Part shown: piece by piece, positions 23,301-36,325 of the stretch | Layout: each line of letters opens with the position of its first letter | How positions within the stretch are numbered: position 1 is the stretch's first letter | Assembly (NCBI RefSeq): GCF_031143425.1 | Contig: NC_090448.1 | Span: 533,776,313-533,840,312, forward strand | Source of the DNA: Pleurodeles waltl | Taxonomy: Eukaryota > Chordata > Amphibia > Caudata > Salamandridae | Direction of reading: 5' to 3' | DNA: 64,000 nucleotides | Translations under genes and position numbers: made by a program | The notes under the pieces: generated by a model | What the model was told of the DNA's origin: nothing | The model's input: the letters and a program-made list of their open reading frames with translations, nothing else | Database searches by the model: none

Positions 23301-24189
23301 CTTTGGGGGCCTTTCCAGATGGTAAGCATTGTCAGGACCTGACATTTTTCTGTGCAACCTCCACCCCCGTTTCTTCCATGTTAGGAGCCTCACTCTACGG
23401 GAAAAAACAGCAAGTGCCCAGTTGGGTAGAATTTGGACTAATTTTTGGTGAGATTGATGGCCCTAAGAGCTTCCCTTCAGTTTCTGTACTATGAGTAGGT
23501 GCACACGTGGAAGCTTGGAAGCCAGTGAGTTAGTCAGCTGGAATTCCTAGAAGTCCACTCACGGGCCCTAGCCACCCCCATCCATATCCTTAGAAATCTC
23601 TGATGTCTTCTACCCACTGCAGGGGGAGGAGAAACTATAGGAGAGGACCCTCAATGCCAACTACATCTCAAAGCTCTCTGATGGAAAGTGTATGATTAAC
23701 ACTAGGCACATCTCGCTTACCTGACCTGTGCCTCATTTCATGCAATCCAGGAGTGCATGCCTTGTGGTCCAGCTAACTGCTCTTGATGCTGGGCTTCACC
23801 TTTACCAACATCAAAGTCTAAGGTGGTGGAGGACAAGCAGGTAAATATTATGGCAAAACTAGAGAGAATCACACTTTTTCACCCCACAAGACAATTGCTG
23901 GAGACCTGATTTTCTTCTCTATCATCTAGTTCCTTCATGCCACACAACCTAATCGAATCAATCATTGTTCATAACAAATAAAGCAGACAAACACAATTGC
24001 ATTTGCTCCCCAACTCCTGGACCCTAGTCAGGGAGACACAAGAGATATTGCATGTCAGATATCAGACACCCCTCCCTTGTAACAATACTCAATTAAATAA
24101 ACTAGATGTTGGAGGTGACCATATTTGCATGGTGTGTTCTCAGACTTTTGCCTTGACAGTTTTGGCAGGCTGTGGGCCTATTTGCACTT
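20310..24189. other. Unannotated stretch
   Basis: No transposon ends or protein families are recognised. The longest frame, 167 codons at 21427-21930 (+), has ordinary amino-acid composition but no motif, no splice context and an overlapping minus frame, so it is listed only as a possible chance frame. Confidence 0.35.
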
Positions 24190-26640
24190 TAAGCCTCCCA
24201 ACCATTGGTAAAGTGTGAATCCACCCTCCTTTAACATGATTAACTTGACAAAAACCTAATTGGCATAGTTAGTTTACCTAGAAGTCCCTAGCACTTTGGT
24301 CTAGGTGTATCCAGTGCATTAAAAGTAAAATTTCATAAGTGGACTGCATCACCTATTGTGACATCCATTACAGTGACAGTGTAAATATGACTGCAGACAC
24401 ACTCCCTGGAGTCTGGCTGTGAATTTCTAGACTGCAAATTCAACCTGTTATAATTACTCCTTTTGTCAGGTCTACATCTTACTTTTAAATATTATTAAAA
24501 TACATCCCCAAGAAGGAGTTACTACCCGTGAGGCAGGGTGCATGGTATGTAAAAGTAGAACATGAAAAATTTCAATGTTAAACATGTCATCATAGGGGAA
24601 AAGGTCCTAAAAGCCCTTTTCACAGTAGAAAGTTGGCTGCTCTCTAGGAAAGCACTAGGATACAATATTACATTTAACAATGTTATCTCCAGTTAGGAAA
24701 CAGCTACAAATTTCATGCTTAAACTTTTTGAAATATTTCTTACAAGCGCAATTCACTGCTGAAGTTGGATTTGTAATACATTTGTTGGGAAAGGTAATTT
24801 CAGAAAGTAATCTTTTCCCCACCTAAAGCCTCTGGAGGTTCATTTGCATGAGCTCCAGCTGTCAACAAGGAGGTAAATAGTTCCCTTGGTTAAATGTGAA
24901 CTTGCTCCTAGAGCTGAATCAAAAAGGTCTTCGGTGTGGGGAGGTATTGTTTTTCCATTGAAAGGGTCCCCTGTGGAATAGGCCTAGTACCTTGATTAAC
25001 CTGAGAAAAGCTGACCCTGTCACAGGCAGATGTAGCTAAGACCTGTGCATGCCACTTCTTTTGTTTCCTGAGTCAGGGAGACACCAATTCCAGTGGGAGA
25101 GAAGCTTCCCTCAAAACTGATCTAGAGTGTACACAGAGAAGTGTTGCCCATTTCTCGGGCCAGAACTCTGAGGTGCACACACAGGCTCTGCATAATGGGA
25201 GAAGGGTTTCACCATCTTACATTTAGGCAATGAGGGGCATTGTAGGATTGGTTGCAATCGGGCGTATAGGAAGTGCTAACAAAGTGGGTAGGTTTGTCCC
25301 TGGGAACTCTGTTAGTTAGGGAAAGGCCAGGAGTTACCTCTACCAAAAAGCCAGTGCCAGGCATAAATGTGGCATCTGTAGTACCCTCCTCAGAACACTT
25401 TCTGGCCCTGTGGAAGAACAGAAGCAGGCTTGACCTGTTGTCAGGGACCTGAGAAGAGCCTAGAAGACTTGACCTGCTCTCCCTCTTAAACCCAGGATAA
25501 ATAATTGATTCCAAGGGTCATAACTCTGACCTCCTGTTCAAGGTACAGGGGCAAAAAAAGCTACTATAAGCCATTTTTTCTGCAACTGCCCAGCTGACCA
25601 GTTCCAACTTGACCTGCTGTGAACCCTGCTGTTGCCTCTGCTGAAGCACGTGTTTACCCCCAAATGCTGTCCCCAAGGTCCTGAACCATTTGCTGGTGTC
25701 AAAGTGTACTCCTCCTAACTTTTGCTGAAGCCAGGGACTTACAAGTTTTTGGCTTCATAGACCTCCAGAAGACTGGGATAAGCCTACTAATCTGATCCAA
25801 CAAAGGTGCATGACCACTGGGCCAAAGATTCAGGTTGCTCCCGCTCAGAGCTTTTCTGCAGCAGCATATCCAATTGAGGGAGACCTCTTGGAGAAGTTAT
25901 CTGGCCTCAAGGAGCTTTCTTCAGCTACAGCTTGTAGCCTTGCCTCACTGGAAGAATCAGAGCTCCAAAAAAGTGACTAAGTCCAAAGTAGAAACTTTCA
26001 CCAGACAAAGGCACCATAGGTATATTGCTGGGGCGAGACCTTCTCTGCATATAACATTCATATTTCTCCTGCTCTGAGCTTTTGTGTCAAAAGTCTATAC
26101 TTTCACCAAGACCTAGTCCAGTGGGAATTCAACAACATGAAGCCCACTTCAGCCACAGTCTGTTGCCTTGACCCACTGAGGATTTTTGACTTCCATTTCA
26201 AAGACTAAGGGACTGATTACGTCCTTGGCGGAGAGGACTACTCTGTCACAAATGTGACGGATATCCCGGCGTCATATTTCAAGTTCCTTTGGATATAATG
26301 GAACTTGTAATATGGCGGGAGGAATATCCGTTACATTTGTGACAGAGTAATCCCCTCTGCCAAGGTCGTAATCAGGCCCTAATTCTGAAGGTAAAACTTC
26401 AGACAGGGTCAAACATGGTTTCTTTATTCGACCACGCTCCAATGTGGTCGACCTTAACATGCACCTAGGTATTGGTCAAGTGCAACCAGATGCCCGTTGT
26501 TGGAGCTCAGTGCATTTTAGTGCTATTTTTAGAATTACGTTTTAAAAGTCATAACTCCGGTTTCCCTTTTTGGATGTTTGTCATTTTTGTACGATTTTGT
26601 TTATTACATTTTTTTCCAAATTGGTTTGGGATTTTTCTAG
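24190..26640 (+). repeat. Interspersed repeat family E, copy 1
   Basis: About 2.3 kb (without the MITE at 26209-26379) that parallels 28230-30780 in order: an AAGTCCCTAG-type block followed by CCAGTGCATTAAAAGTAAA, a CCATTACAGTGACAGTGTAAA block, a CACTTTCTGGCCCTGTGGAAGA block at about 25396, and an end with TGCAACCAGATGCCCG and AAAAGTCATAACTCCGG. Copies are heavily diverged. No coding region is visible. The class is unknown; it could be the internal part of a large LTR or LINE-like element. Confidence 0.55.
26209..26379. mobile_element. Long-TIR foldback MITE
   Basis: 171 bp, almost entirely two inverted arms of about 80 bp, beginning GGGACTGATTACGTCCTTGG and ending in the matching CCAAGGTCGTAATCAGGCCC. 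The TSD is TAA (26206-26208 and 26380-26382). The arms contain CTGTCACAAATGTGACGG, itself an inner palindrome. It sits inside repeat E copy 1. No coding. Confidence 0.85.
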
Positions 26641-28229
26641 ACCTGGGCAAAACCTGTGGAATTTCACTCCACGGAATCATGCAGAGTTGCATAAAAACTC
26701 TATAAGATTCTGCAGAGTTCCACCAATGGGTGGAAAATATACGTCGCCCTGCTTGTGCTACAATTTTATCTCCGGTAGCATGCTCTCCATCAAACAGCAA
26801 AAGTATCCAAATGTTCTTTAATTTACTAAATTTTTCACAAACAAATCTTAAAATCCAATGGTATGCACATGCATCAGGGACTGCAGACAAAGAGAGTCAT
26901 CCTTTTCTTCCAACTAACAAGTCACCAAGGGAGGGACAAATCAGTAGGAGGAGCCAGTCTTTTAAACAGGAAGAGGAAGTTTGAGTCTCTGTGGCACTTC
27001 TTTCCTGCTAAAAATATAAAATAAAATTTAGAAAAATGTGTTTCAAGCTAAAAAAAACTACCTGAACTGTCAGTTCAGGTAGAATACTTACCCGAAAAAC
27101 AGTTTTCTACTTGATTTTGCTGCCGCTCAAATGGCAAATCTACTCAAGAAGCAGCCCTTTGACCAAGAACTCTTGCGACCATCTGTGTTTATAAAATCTT
27201 GCCGGAAGTCCTCCTACTGACTGAAAATCACACTAGGGAATGCCAAATCTTGCTCACGCTCGCTAGTTCACATTTTGAAGCCTCGCGTTGTTCCTGTTTT
27301 CATTGCGTTGCTCGAAAGGGAAAACATTTCTCCCTGCTACCAATAGCAGATTTTGGCTGCAACTCCAAGTTACAAGAGTAACAAAGTCACCAAAATTTTC
27401 CAATTCAGCTTGTAGAAATAAAATTCAGCCCAGTATTATATTTTTCTTGTCTGGTGGTTTGACTTTATCACTGTTTCAGTACTGCATAAATAATTTTAGG
27501 TTGCCGCTAAGTTAAGCCTGTTTGCTCTGTGCTATTGCACCCAGGGGGTTGACCTCAGCTTTATTTAGTGACCTTAAAGGTTGACCCTGACAAGGGTTGT
27601 GGTTATTGTTTGAAGTGGATGATCAGCCCCCTCAATTAATACCCCAAGGTCATACAGTCTTCGATTGCTTTGCTTTGTTACTGTGAGATAGTCAAGTGCT
27701 AAAACTGAGTAATTGGTTCCCGGAAAGAGAAAGCAGCAGAATTACTCCTTGTGAAGGACTGACATAATTCTCAACTAATAACCATAAGTTCTTATATTTT
27801 CTTAGAATTCTATAAAAATTTTAAATCAGTAATTTCACAAAAAATTGCTTATGTATGGCTCTGCTTGGGATATCGCTGAATTCCGAGGGAAATCAAATGA
27901 GGCGATGCGGCTTCTCTCTCTGAATCTTGACTGCAAGAGTCTGGGGAAGATCCATTCTAATAGGATACATACTGTTCTTCCTAAATTGATCCAGCCAGAC
28001 AGAGTCGCTTTGTCCCTGGTAGAAGTACCTCCAATTTTTGTCAACTTTTGCATATGATGGACAACAACAACAGTGAGGTGATGGCTTAAATCAACATTGA
28101 AACAGGCTTTTACATGCACCACTCAAATTATGTATTTCCGGTGTTGAGAGATATTAGACATGAAACCCTTGCGTGGTACTCCCACAAACATTTTGCCTTC
28201 ACCCCACCTGAGTTGCTGAATTTGTTTCT
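26641..28229. other. Unannotated stretch
   Basis: Sequence with short chance frames only. A few words (for example AATTCAGGTAGAATACTTACCCG) show local inverted repetition, but nothing delimits an element. Confidence 0.35.
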
Positions 28230-30780
28230 GTTGGCTTTAGGACTTTACCATGGCTAACTAGTGCTACATTGCTTGTGCTAGTTCCTTAAAACCTGGTAAA
28301 ACTGGCCTACACCTTATTGGTCCATTTAAGGTACCTTTATGACCTATGGTTCTATTGGGTTTCTAGTGCCTGTAAGTTAAATGGTGCTAGTGGATCTGTA
28401 GCACTCATTGTGACACTCAGTGACAACACTTAAAACAAACATGTCTCTGGACTTACACTGCAGTCTGTAGTGCAGTTCTAAACTGCCATTGCCGCCTGGC
28501 AAAATAAACTTTTTGTCATGCCTAAACCTCCCTTTTTATCACTTACAAGTCACCCCTAAGGTAGGCTGTAACAGCACTGAGGGCACAGAGCACATAATTG
28601 AAAAAGTAGGACATGGGCTTTTCAGTTTTACATGTCCTGACGGTGAAAAATTCTTAAAGTCATTTTTCACTGTGGCAAGGCATATCTGTTCCATTGACTA
28701 ACATTAGGTTACCTTATTACAGTGCTAACTTTGAATTGAGAGCAGATATATACTGCTAGCATCCTAAATCACATGACTGTGAATGGCTCTACTGTTAGGG
28801 TTGTGTATTCCTCCCAGACCGTGGCACAAAGAGGACTAGGCATGAACAGGATGGGCCATCCTTCCAGGGTGGCTGGGGGTGGAGCAATAGCCTGTGTCAC
28901 TTACACTTCAAAGTGCGCAAAAAGAACCTGATACCAGCCTTTTGCCATCCGAGATAGTTTGAAGCCTTGATAGGGAAAAAGGAAAAACATTCTGCATATA
29001 GATGTGGTGGCAGGATAGGGAGTCCCTCCACTCACAATAGCTGGCACCAGGTATAAATATTGAACCCCGAGACCCACTCTCAAATCATTTCTGGACCTGT
29101 GGAAGACTCAGAAGAATGGCTGCAAAGGTGCCCTGCTGCCTTATGGACTGCCCTACTTCCGTGATGCTAGAGGGACTACCCTGTTGTGTAATGGAGATCC
29201 AGACCTGCTCCTCGAACCCAGGACCACCAGAGCAACTCCAAGGGGTAGCTGGCTGGCATCTCATGTGAGCTAAAGGTACACAACAAGTTTCAGAGACCCT
29301 CAATTTACCTTGCCCACTGTTGCTGGTTCCTGGTGGAGTAAGTCTTAGCCCTCAAGTGGTGAGCCCCAGCTCCTTCAATTATGTTGTACTACTGAAGTGG
29401 CCACCTCCCACCAAAAACTAAAACCTGCGCTTGGAAAATATTTCAGCAAAAACTGCTCTGAGATCCAACAGTAGACTTGACCTACCTGCAAGCCAATCCA
29501 ATGAAATTGCATTTCTGGTGGGAATGACTCCACTGTAGCTCTAACTATGTTCTTCTCCACAGCAAAAAATCCTCTTCAGCAGGACCTCTCGACAATGGTA
29601 TCTGACAATGGTATCTGGCTTTGGTTACAGCCTCATCTCTCCAGAAAAACGTCTTAGTCTGAAGCAATACATTTTCACCAGGCTCAAAGATGACCAGCAC
29701 CGCATTGATGACAACATCCTCCTCAGCCTCAAAATCCAGCTTCTCCTGATCTGAGATTTTTCTGTCTTTGGGGGTTATTCTGACCCCCGCGGGCGGCGGT
29801 CGCCGCCCGCCTGGAGGGAGCCGCCATATGGCCGCTCCGCGGTCGAAAGACCGCGGAGGCCATTCTGGCTTTCCCGCTGGGCTGGCGGGCGATCGCCAGA
29901 AGGCCGCCCGCCAGCCCAGCGGGAAACCCCTCCCCACGAGGAAGCCGGCTCCGAATGGAGCCGGCGGAGTGGGTATGTGTGACGGGTGCAGTGGCACCCG
30001 TCGCGTATTTCAGTGTCTGCAAAGCAGACACTGAAATACAAAGTGGGGCCCTCTTACGGGGGCCCCTGCAGTGCCCATGCCATTGGCATGGGCACTGCAG
30101 GGGCCCGCAGGGGCCCCACAACACCCCTCACCGCCATCCTGTTCCTGGCGGCCGGAGCCGCCAGGAACAGGATGGCAGTGAGGGGGTCGGAATCCCCCAT
30201 GGCGGCGCAGCAAGCTGCACCGCCATGGGGGATTCACAGGGCAGCGGAAAACCGGCGGGAGACCGCCGGTTTTCCTCTTCTGACCACGGCCAAACCGCCG
30301 CGGTCAGAATGCCCTGCGGGGCACCGCCAGCCCGTTGGCGGTGCTCCCGCATCCCCGGCCCCGGCGGTCCTTGACCGCCGGGGTCGGAATGACCCCCTTT
30401 GTCAGCAGCTTTACTGAAACCTCGTCCAGTGGCTCCCTTTTGTTGACGACTCATCCTCAGACACAACCTGGTGCCTTATCCCACTGAGACTCTACCTTCT
30501 CAAGAGCCCAAGGTAAGCTAAAATTGGTGCAATCCACCCATTGTACCCATCCTGCACTCCATCGTGTTTGTCCTTAACTTTTGCCTTTGGCCCAGTGTCA
30601 TGCAACCAGATATCTATGGTTGGCACTTTGTTCTTTTTGGCACCAGATTACACTAAAAACATTAAAAATTCACACCTCCAGCTCTACTAATTGGATTTGT
30701 AAATTTTTGTGTCATTTTAGTTATTAAAATGTACTTTATTTATCTAAATTGTTTTGGGTTGTTTCTTGAGTTGCTCTAAT
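28230..30780 (+). repeat. Interspersed repeat family E, copy 2
   Basis: Parallels 24190-26640. It includes GGGTTTCTAGTGCCTGTAAG at about 28358, TAAGTCACCCCTAAGGTAGGC-like wording at 28545, the CATTTCTGGACCTGTGGAAGA block at about 29086 and, after the Harbinger MITE, the ending TGCAACCAGATATCTATGG and TTGGATTTGTAAATTTTTG. Both copies keep the same order but share no intact frame. Confidence 0.55.
29770..30397. mobile_element. Harbinger MITE made of consecutive hairpins, copy 1
   Basis: 628 bp with ends GGGGGTTATTCTGACCCC and, inverted, GGGGGTCATTCCGACCCC, flanked by TTT (29767-29769 and 30398-30400). Almost all of the interior is a train of about 13 hairpins, for example 29789-29798 with 29801-29810; 29870-29891 with 29905-29926 (22-bp perfect); 30005-30020 with 30024-30039; 30060-30081 with 30085-30106 (22-bp perfect); 30133-30152 with 30157-30176; 30190-30205 with 30220-30235; and 30246-30258 with 30263-30275. 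TIRs match elements A and B. Open frames in it are GC artefacts. Confidence 0.9.
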
Positions 30781-32643
30781 CAAGTTCTACTCGTCAATGG
30801 AGGAGGGAGGGCCAGGAGCCCAGGTTTTTTGAGGATTATTACCTAGTGGTACAGTTGGATTGGTTGATGGCCTGGTTAAATTCAGTGGGGTCTCCTGAAG
30901 AATTCTACATAAAAACAACACTAGGCAAATCAACAGCAACACAGTATATTGTTGGCAAGTAAGCCAATGCCAAATTGGTGCAAGTATTACTGTAACCTGC
31001 TGAAGATTGTTGGAATAGAAAGCAAACAGCAGATGATATATAAACTTGACATTCAAGTATGACACATGTCTAAATTCAACATTATTATACAGATACCTAA
31101 CTGTGTGGCACAGAATACAACCTAGGTAACCCTAGTGGGTCACCTTTGTGATTCAGGAATTCTTGTGTCCTTTGGTAGACTGAATGACAACTATGAAATG
31201 CACAATGGTCAGCTTATAACACAGTCCACTTTGCACAATGCAGAAATGACCACCTGGTGGCACAGCAAATCTGAACCAGATAAGAACAAGAACATGCCAA
31301 TAATACTAATATCAGTCAGGGGTCACCACATGATCCATGTATTTAAAGCACTTATGGAAATACTGTGCCATGAGCTGGGTTCTTTAAAGACTACGTGGGA
31401 GCTAGATCTACGCAAAACCCTATCAGGAGCAAAATAACACATTGCTGCAGATATGTGGCAAAAGTAGCCAGAAAAGCAAGATTCAAGTGAATCCAGCTTA
31501 CACAGCACATATCACAGACCACCAAAGTTACTTAGCATGTTTCCTGCTTTTCCAGACGAATGCCCGAAATGTAAAAACTCCAAGGCCATTTTTTACCACA
31601 TGGTCAGGTCCTGTACAGTGATAAGTGAATACCTTTGCAGGAAAAAGGAGACCATTTCTGGGATTTTAGGGGTGTACATCATCTTCTTAACGCTAAATCA
31701 TGCCTCCGAGCTTAATGTCTTGGCCTAGACAGGATAAGATGATAAGTAGGTTTATTGATTCAGCAATAATTATGACAAAGAGAAAACTGTTGACACGCTC
31801 ATGCCCTTGACATCAACAAACAGCAACTAGTGGTGTACAAGTGAGCACTAGTATAGTATCATGTGAGCAAAAGCATAAGATTCAGGGCAGGTAAAACACT
31901 AGACAGTTCAGATTGGTATATAATCCTGGAGAAAGGTAAGTCACAAATAGATGACTAACCCTCATGGAATCAGTATCCAGATACTAAGCTGAATGGTTGC
32001 TCACTTGTTTATTTTACTTAACTGGGTTGTTCTTTCCCGGATAGATAACTCAGAACCATGTTCTAGTTGGTAAGTGTTGTAGTCTTTATGATGAGATTGT
32101 TCATAAGCTTGAGTTTATGTGCCTTCCCAATATGTTACCTGTTGTGTTTTACTTGCTTTTCTTTCTTTATAGTAGGTTTGCACTCATAATTATACTGATG
32201 TAATGCATATAAAAATAAACCTGCAGTACAGTGAAACCTAATAAAGACAACCATGAAAAACATTCACGGTCATCTACTTCTATATCCTCAAATAATTACA
32301 TTATACGTGGTGGAATTCACAGTCCCCGCTATGTCTGTGATGGAGTTGGAGAAATCAGCTGCCTGGGCAGAGTTCTTTGCAAACTGTGACACACAGGATA
32401 CTCTTATATACAGAAACAGAAACACACAGAAGCAAGAACTAGGCTATTCCTGAGCCATTTTAACAGCAAAGAATGAACTGAGGGCCATTGAAGGTCCAGC
32501 ATACATGCCCTTGTCCTGAAGAATTGCCCTGATATTTGTAAGACATTCAAAAAGGCAAGAAAATGTTAAATTATTTCTGGATTATCCCTAGTCATTTTCA
32601 ATTTTTTACTTTCACTGCACCAATCTACTCACTTTCTAAACAC
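30781..32643. other. Unannotated stretch
   Basis: No element ends or protein families are seen. Frames of 60-100 codons (for example 31135-31437) carry no recognised motif. Confidence 0.35.
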
Positions 32644-32964
32644 TAAGGGGGTCATTACAACCCTGGCGGACGGTGTTAAAGCGGCGGTAAGACCGCAAAC
32701 AGGCCGGCGTAAAAAAAAAGGGAATTATGCGGCGGAAACACAGACAGCCACTTTAACACTCCGACCGCCACGGCGGTACAGACAAACAGCGCGGCGGTCA
32801 CCGCCAACAGACAGGCGGAACACAAAGTACCACCCACAGTATTACAACAGGCCAATCCGCCACCTTTTCCGGGGCGGATTCACCGTGGATAAAAACACGG
32901 CGGAAACAGACATTTCAATGGGAAAACGCTCACCTCAACACACTCCACAAGGAAGGAGGACACC

Positions 32965-33047
32965 ATGGACCGGGAACTCCAAATACTCCCTGCGATAGTG
33001 TTCCTGCTTCTCTACGAACATCAGCAACGGCGGCGCAGAAGACAACG
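32965..33047 (+). pseudogene. Element A transposase exon 1
   Basis: ATG with 27 codons and two extra bases, rich in Leu/Ile then Arg (ends in a run of Arg), stopping at a consensus donor ACG|GTGAGT (GT at 33048). Its phase fits the acceptor of exon 2 at 47663: the last two bases plus the first base of exon 2 form an Arg codon, and the frame continues into the DDE exon. The same 83-nt exon exists in element B. This exon is intact; the gene is broken in exon 2. The intron is 14.6 kb here because it holds B. Confidence 0.8.
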
Positions 33048-33529
33048 GTGAGTACTACACCTACGACATAGGGGAGGGGGGAGGCAAACGTCAGGGACCC
33101 ACAAATGCAACACCCCCACCCCCACCCCCACCCTCGCACACTACAACACACACACCAATGCATTTCCAAACATCACAGTAACAACCCCCATCCCCCCCGG
33201 AAGAATGCAAAGACAAAAGGAAATGACTACAACCATTGTAATGTATCAAAATACAGTAAGCTAATATATACAGAAATATTTACAAATGCCAAAATATATA
33301 CATCACGATCAGTAGTGCAAGTATGCACCATCCAATGTCCGTGGACCACTGGGCCCAAAATGCATGGGCGAGGCCCACACTAGATACCTGTCCAGAAACG
33401 GAGAGAACACTGCAGGGGCATCAGATAGAAATACAACAGGCACCTCAGGGGGAAGGGAAGGGGGGGGCACCTCAGCCGGATGACAGCACCACGCCAGATC
33501 CACGACGGGGCTCCATGCCCATTGATGTA

Positions 33530-33740
33530 TCCTGGGGAGTGCAAAGCCACAGTCTCACAGGTCTTTGCAGTGGGTGGGTTGCCCACTGGACCATCCTGGG
33601 GAGTGCAAAGCCACAGTCTCTCAAGTCTCTATAGTGGGTGGGTTGCCCACTGCCATATCCTGGGGAGTGCAAAGCAACAGTCTCTCAAGTCTCTACAGTG
33701 GGTGGGTTGCCCACTGCCATATCCTGGGGAGTGCAAAGCC
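33530..33740 (-). repeat. 64-bp minisatellite of element A, left half
   Basis: About 3.5 units of the 64-bp repeat built on GGGGAGTGCAAAGCCACAGT and GTGGGTTGCCCACTG. It continues at 43606-43815, beyond the inserted element B, so the array was cut by the insertion. The same array exists in B (42222-42716) in the other direction. Confidence 0.95.
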
Positions 33741-34333
33741 ACAGGGGGTCATTCTGACCTCGGCGGTAAAAGGCCCTTACCGCGGTCAGAAGTCCGCCAT
33801 TCTACCGCCACGGGTGCGGTAAACCGCCACGTCATTCTGACCCACAACGGCGGAACCGCCAAAATCCTGACATCCAAGGAGGGCCGCCACATCAGCGGGC
33901 CGCGGAAAACTGGAGATGACCAAACCTCCACCGTCACGCCAACACAAACACGCCCATGCCATTCTGACCCACGAATCCACGCGGCGGTCTTTCAACCGCG
34001 GTATTCCATTGGCGGTACACACCGCCGCGGTCAAAATACACACACAGCTCCAAAACACAGCCACATTGGACAATTTGAAATACACACACCTGACACACAT
34101 ACAAACAACACTCCCACACATCCAACCAACTATAAAACACACACCCACATCACCCACAAACCCCTACGACCGAAGATCATAGACGAAGGAGAGAAAGACA
34201 CATCACAGAATAGAGAGCTACATCACACAGAGGCACACTACACCATCAGACACACCACATAGAAGCACAAAGCACCACACACCAACACACTCTTCACCAT
34301 ATACACCACCCCACACCTCATCCACACCACCCC

Positions 34334-35818
34334 ATGGCACCCCAAAGGCACCCACGCTTTTCGGACCAATAACTCCGTGTCATGGTGGAGGAGATCATAA
34401 GAGTCGAACCCCAGCTCTTCGGCTCACAGGTGCAGCACACCACTATAGCCAGGAAGGCGGAGCTATGGCAGCGGATCGTGGACAGGGTAAACGCGGTGGG
34501 ACAGCATCCCAGAAATCGAGAGGACATCCGCAAACGTTGGAACGACTTACGGGGAAAGGTGCGCTCGATGGTCTCGCGACACAACATCGCAGTGCAGAAG
34601 ACTGGCGGGGGACCCCCACCCACACCACCCGAATTCACAGCATGGGAGCAAGAGGTACTAAACATCCTGCATCCTGATGGCCTCGCTGGAGTACACGGAG
34701 GAATGGACTCTGGTAAGTACAATCTCAACTACTTCACCCCCCCCAGCATGCCAACCCCCACCACCACCCTCACCCCCAACCCCCCATCACACATCCTCCC
34801 TGAGAATGTCTCCCCAGCACAACCCACCCACCACCAACCCCTGCATGCCACCACAAACTATGGACACCCATCACCTAAGCATGACCACTGCACATACCCC
34901 CCCCCCCTCAACACCCCCACAACACCTCCCCCAAGGGAATGACAGCACTGGGGGACAAGGGCACCCATAAATCGCACACAATAACACACACAGAAACAAT
35001 AACCATACTCTCTTACCCCAGGCAGGACCCGAACGCCAACACACCGGCCAGGAGGGTCCAGAAATGTCCATCCCCCCCCCGGAAGAGGCACCCAGTGATG
35101 ACAGCAGCTCTGTCGACCTGGAACCTGACGACCAGCCCGGACCATCGGGGACCTCTGGACAGTCGGTTCCCCACACACAGGCCACAGCAGACCCAACCCC
35201 CTCTGGGAACAACAGCACAGCTCCCACCCAGCGGGCCCATGGCTCTGTCTCTAGGACAGGTCAATCAGCGGTGTGTCTGCCACTACAGGGCCCCCAGGCT
35301 AACCCACCACCCCAACAACAACAGGGACCTGGGGGCAGTGGTAGTGGGCACACCGTCCAGGGGACAGAGTCCGGGGGAAACAGGGCAACTCGGAGGGCTG
35401 CTGTGCGACAGGGGGGGAGGAGAGGCCCAGGGAACCGACTCTCCAAGAGGCCCTCACCACCATCATGGCAGCCTACCACCGCTCTGAAGAGACAATGGCG
35501 ACGGTACTGGCCAGGTTCCAGGAGATCCAGGCACAGCAGGAGGAACGCTACATGGGGTTCAACAATCATCTCACCAACATCTCTACCGCCATGGGGAGCC
35601 TAGTCCAGGCCCTCCACCGGATAGAAGACACGTTGCGGGACCATGTGGCACCACACAGGGCCCCTGTCACTAGCCCGGACCAGGAACAGCCTACCACCTC
35701 CGCCGGCGCTAGTGGACAGGAGGCCCCACCACAACGACAGGCCACCAGAACCCCACCTCCTGCTGAAGAACAACCACCCCGCAAGAGGAGCCTGAGATCA
35801 AAAAAATCGACAGAGTAG
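34334..35818 (+). pseudogene. Element B SANT1 (Myb/SANT-like) gene
   Basis: Exon 1, 34334-34712, starts MAPQRHPRFSD and contains a SANT/Myb-like trihelix domain (residues about 10-85: three helices with W, W and the RKRWNDLRGKVR block), then a conserved GGGPPPTPPEF-like linker and WEQEVLNILHPDGL. Exon 2, from acceptor AG at 35024-35025 (starts 35026), is Ser/Pro/Gln-rich, then a helical part around 35465 (SEETMATVLARFQE) and a basic end PPRKRSLRSKKS. Breaks: TAA at 34370-34372 (codon 13) and a 1-2 base shift in the G-run near 35410-35430. In Harbinger elements such Myb-like proteins bind the transposase and help it enter the nucleus and find the ends; here that role is inferred. Confidence 0.85.
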
Positions 35819-36325
35819 GATGTCAAGACCCCCGCCAGCATGAGATACCCCCTGAAGTCATCCCACTGTCCCACATTGCCACCCTGTCCAACCTTGAACT
35901 GCCCCTGCTCCATCCTTCCACAGGCATATGGACAATGCACCTGTGAGACTGAGAACTGGACTCTGCCATGGCCATTACTCCACCCCCACCCATCACCGTG
36001 TTTATATCATGTACCATTATCTAGCACAAAAAATAAATCACTCAATGCACTGAAATCATGCTGGAGTCAGGCTGTATTATTTACAAATGTAAAACACATT
36101 ACCGATCAATTATGTTCTGTAAACTTTGTGCTGAACACATACCGAGATCAATAAGCATTAGTCCATGGGCTAACCAAGCAGAAATCATGCAGTGGGTCAT
36201 ACAGCACTGAAAAGGGAAGGGAGAATCAAACATCAGTTTCAAATAACTGGGGGGTCATAGACAAAGTTGAGAAAAACGAGGCAGTCAGGAAAATTAAAAT
36301 GGCGTGTGTGATTCTTACCTGTGTG
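35819..36325. other. Intergenic part of element B between converging genes
   Basis: About 500 bp between the 3' ends of SANT1 (+) and the transposase (-). It holds AATAAA at about 36031-36036, a plausible polyA signal for SANT1. Nothing else is recognised. Confidence 0.5.

Noticed and set aside
29545..30466. Several open frames of 75-150 codons
   Set aside because: GC-rich hairpin MITE read in many frames on both strands; no conserved protein features.
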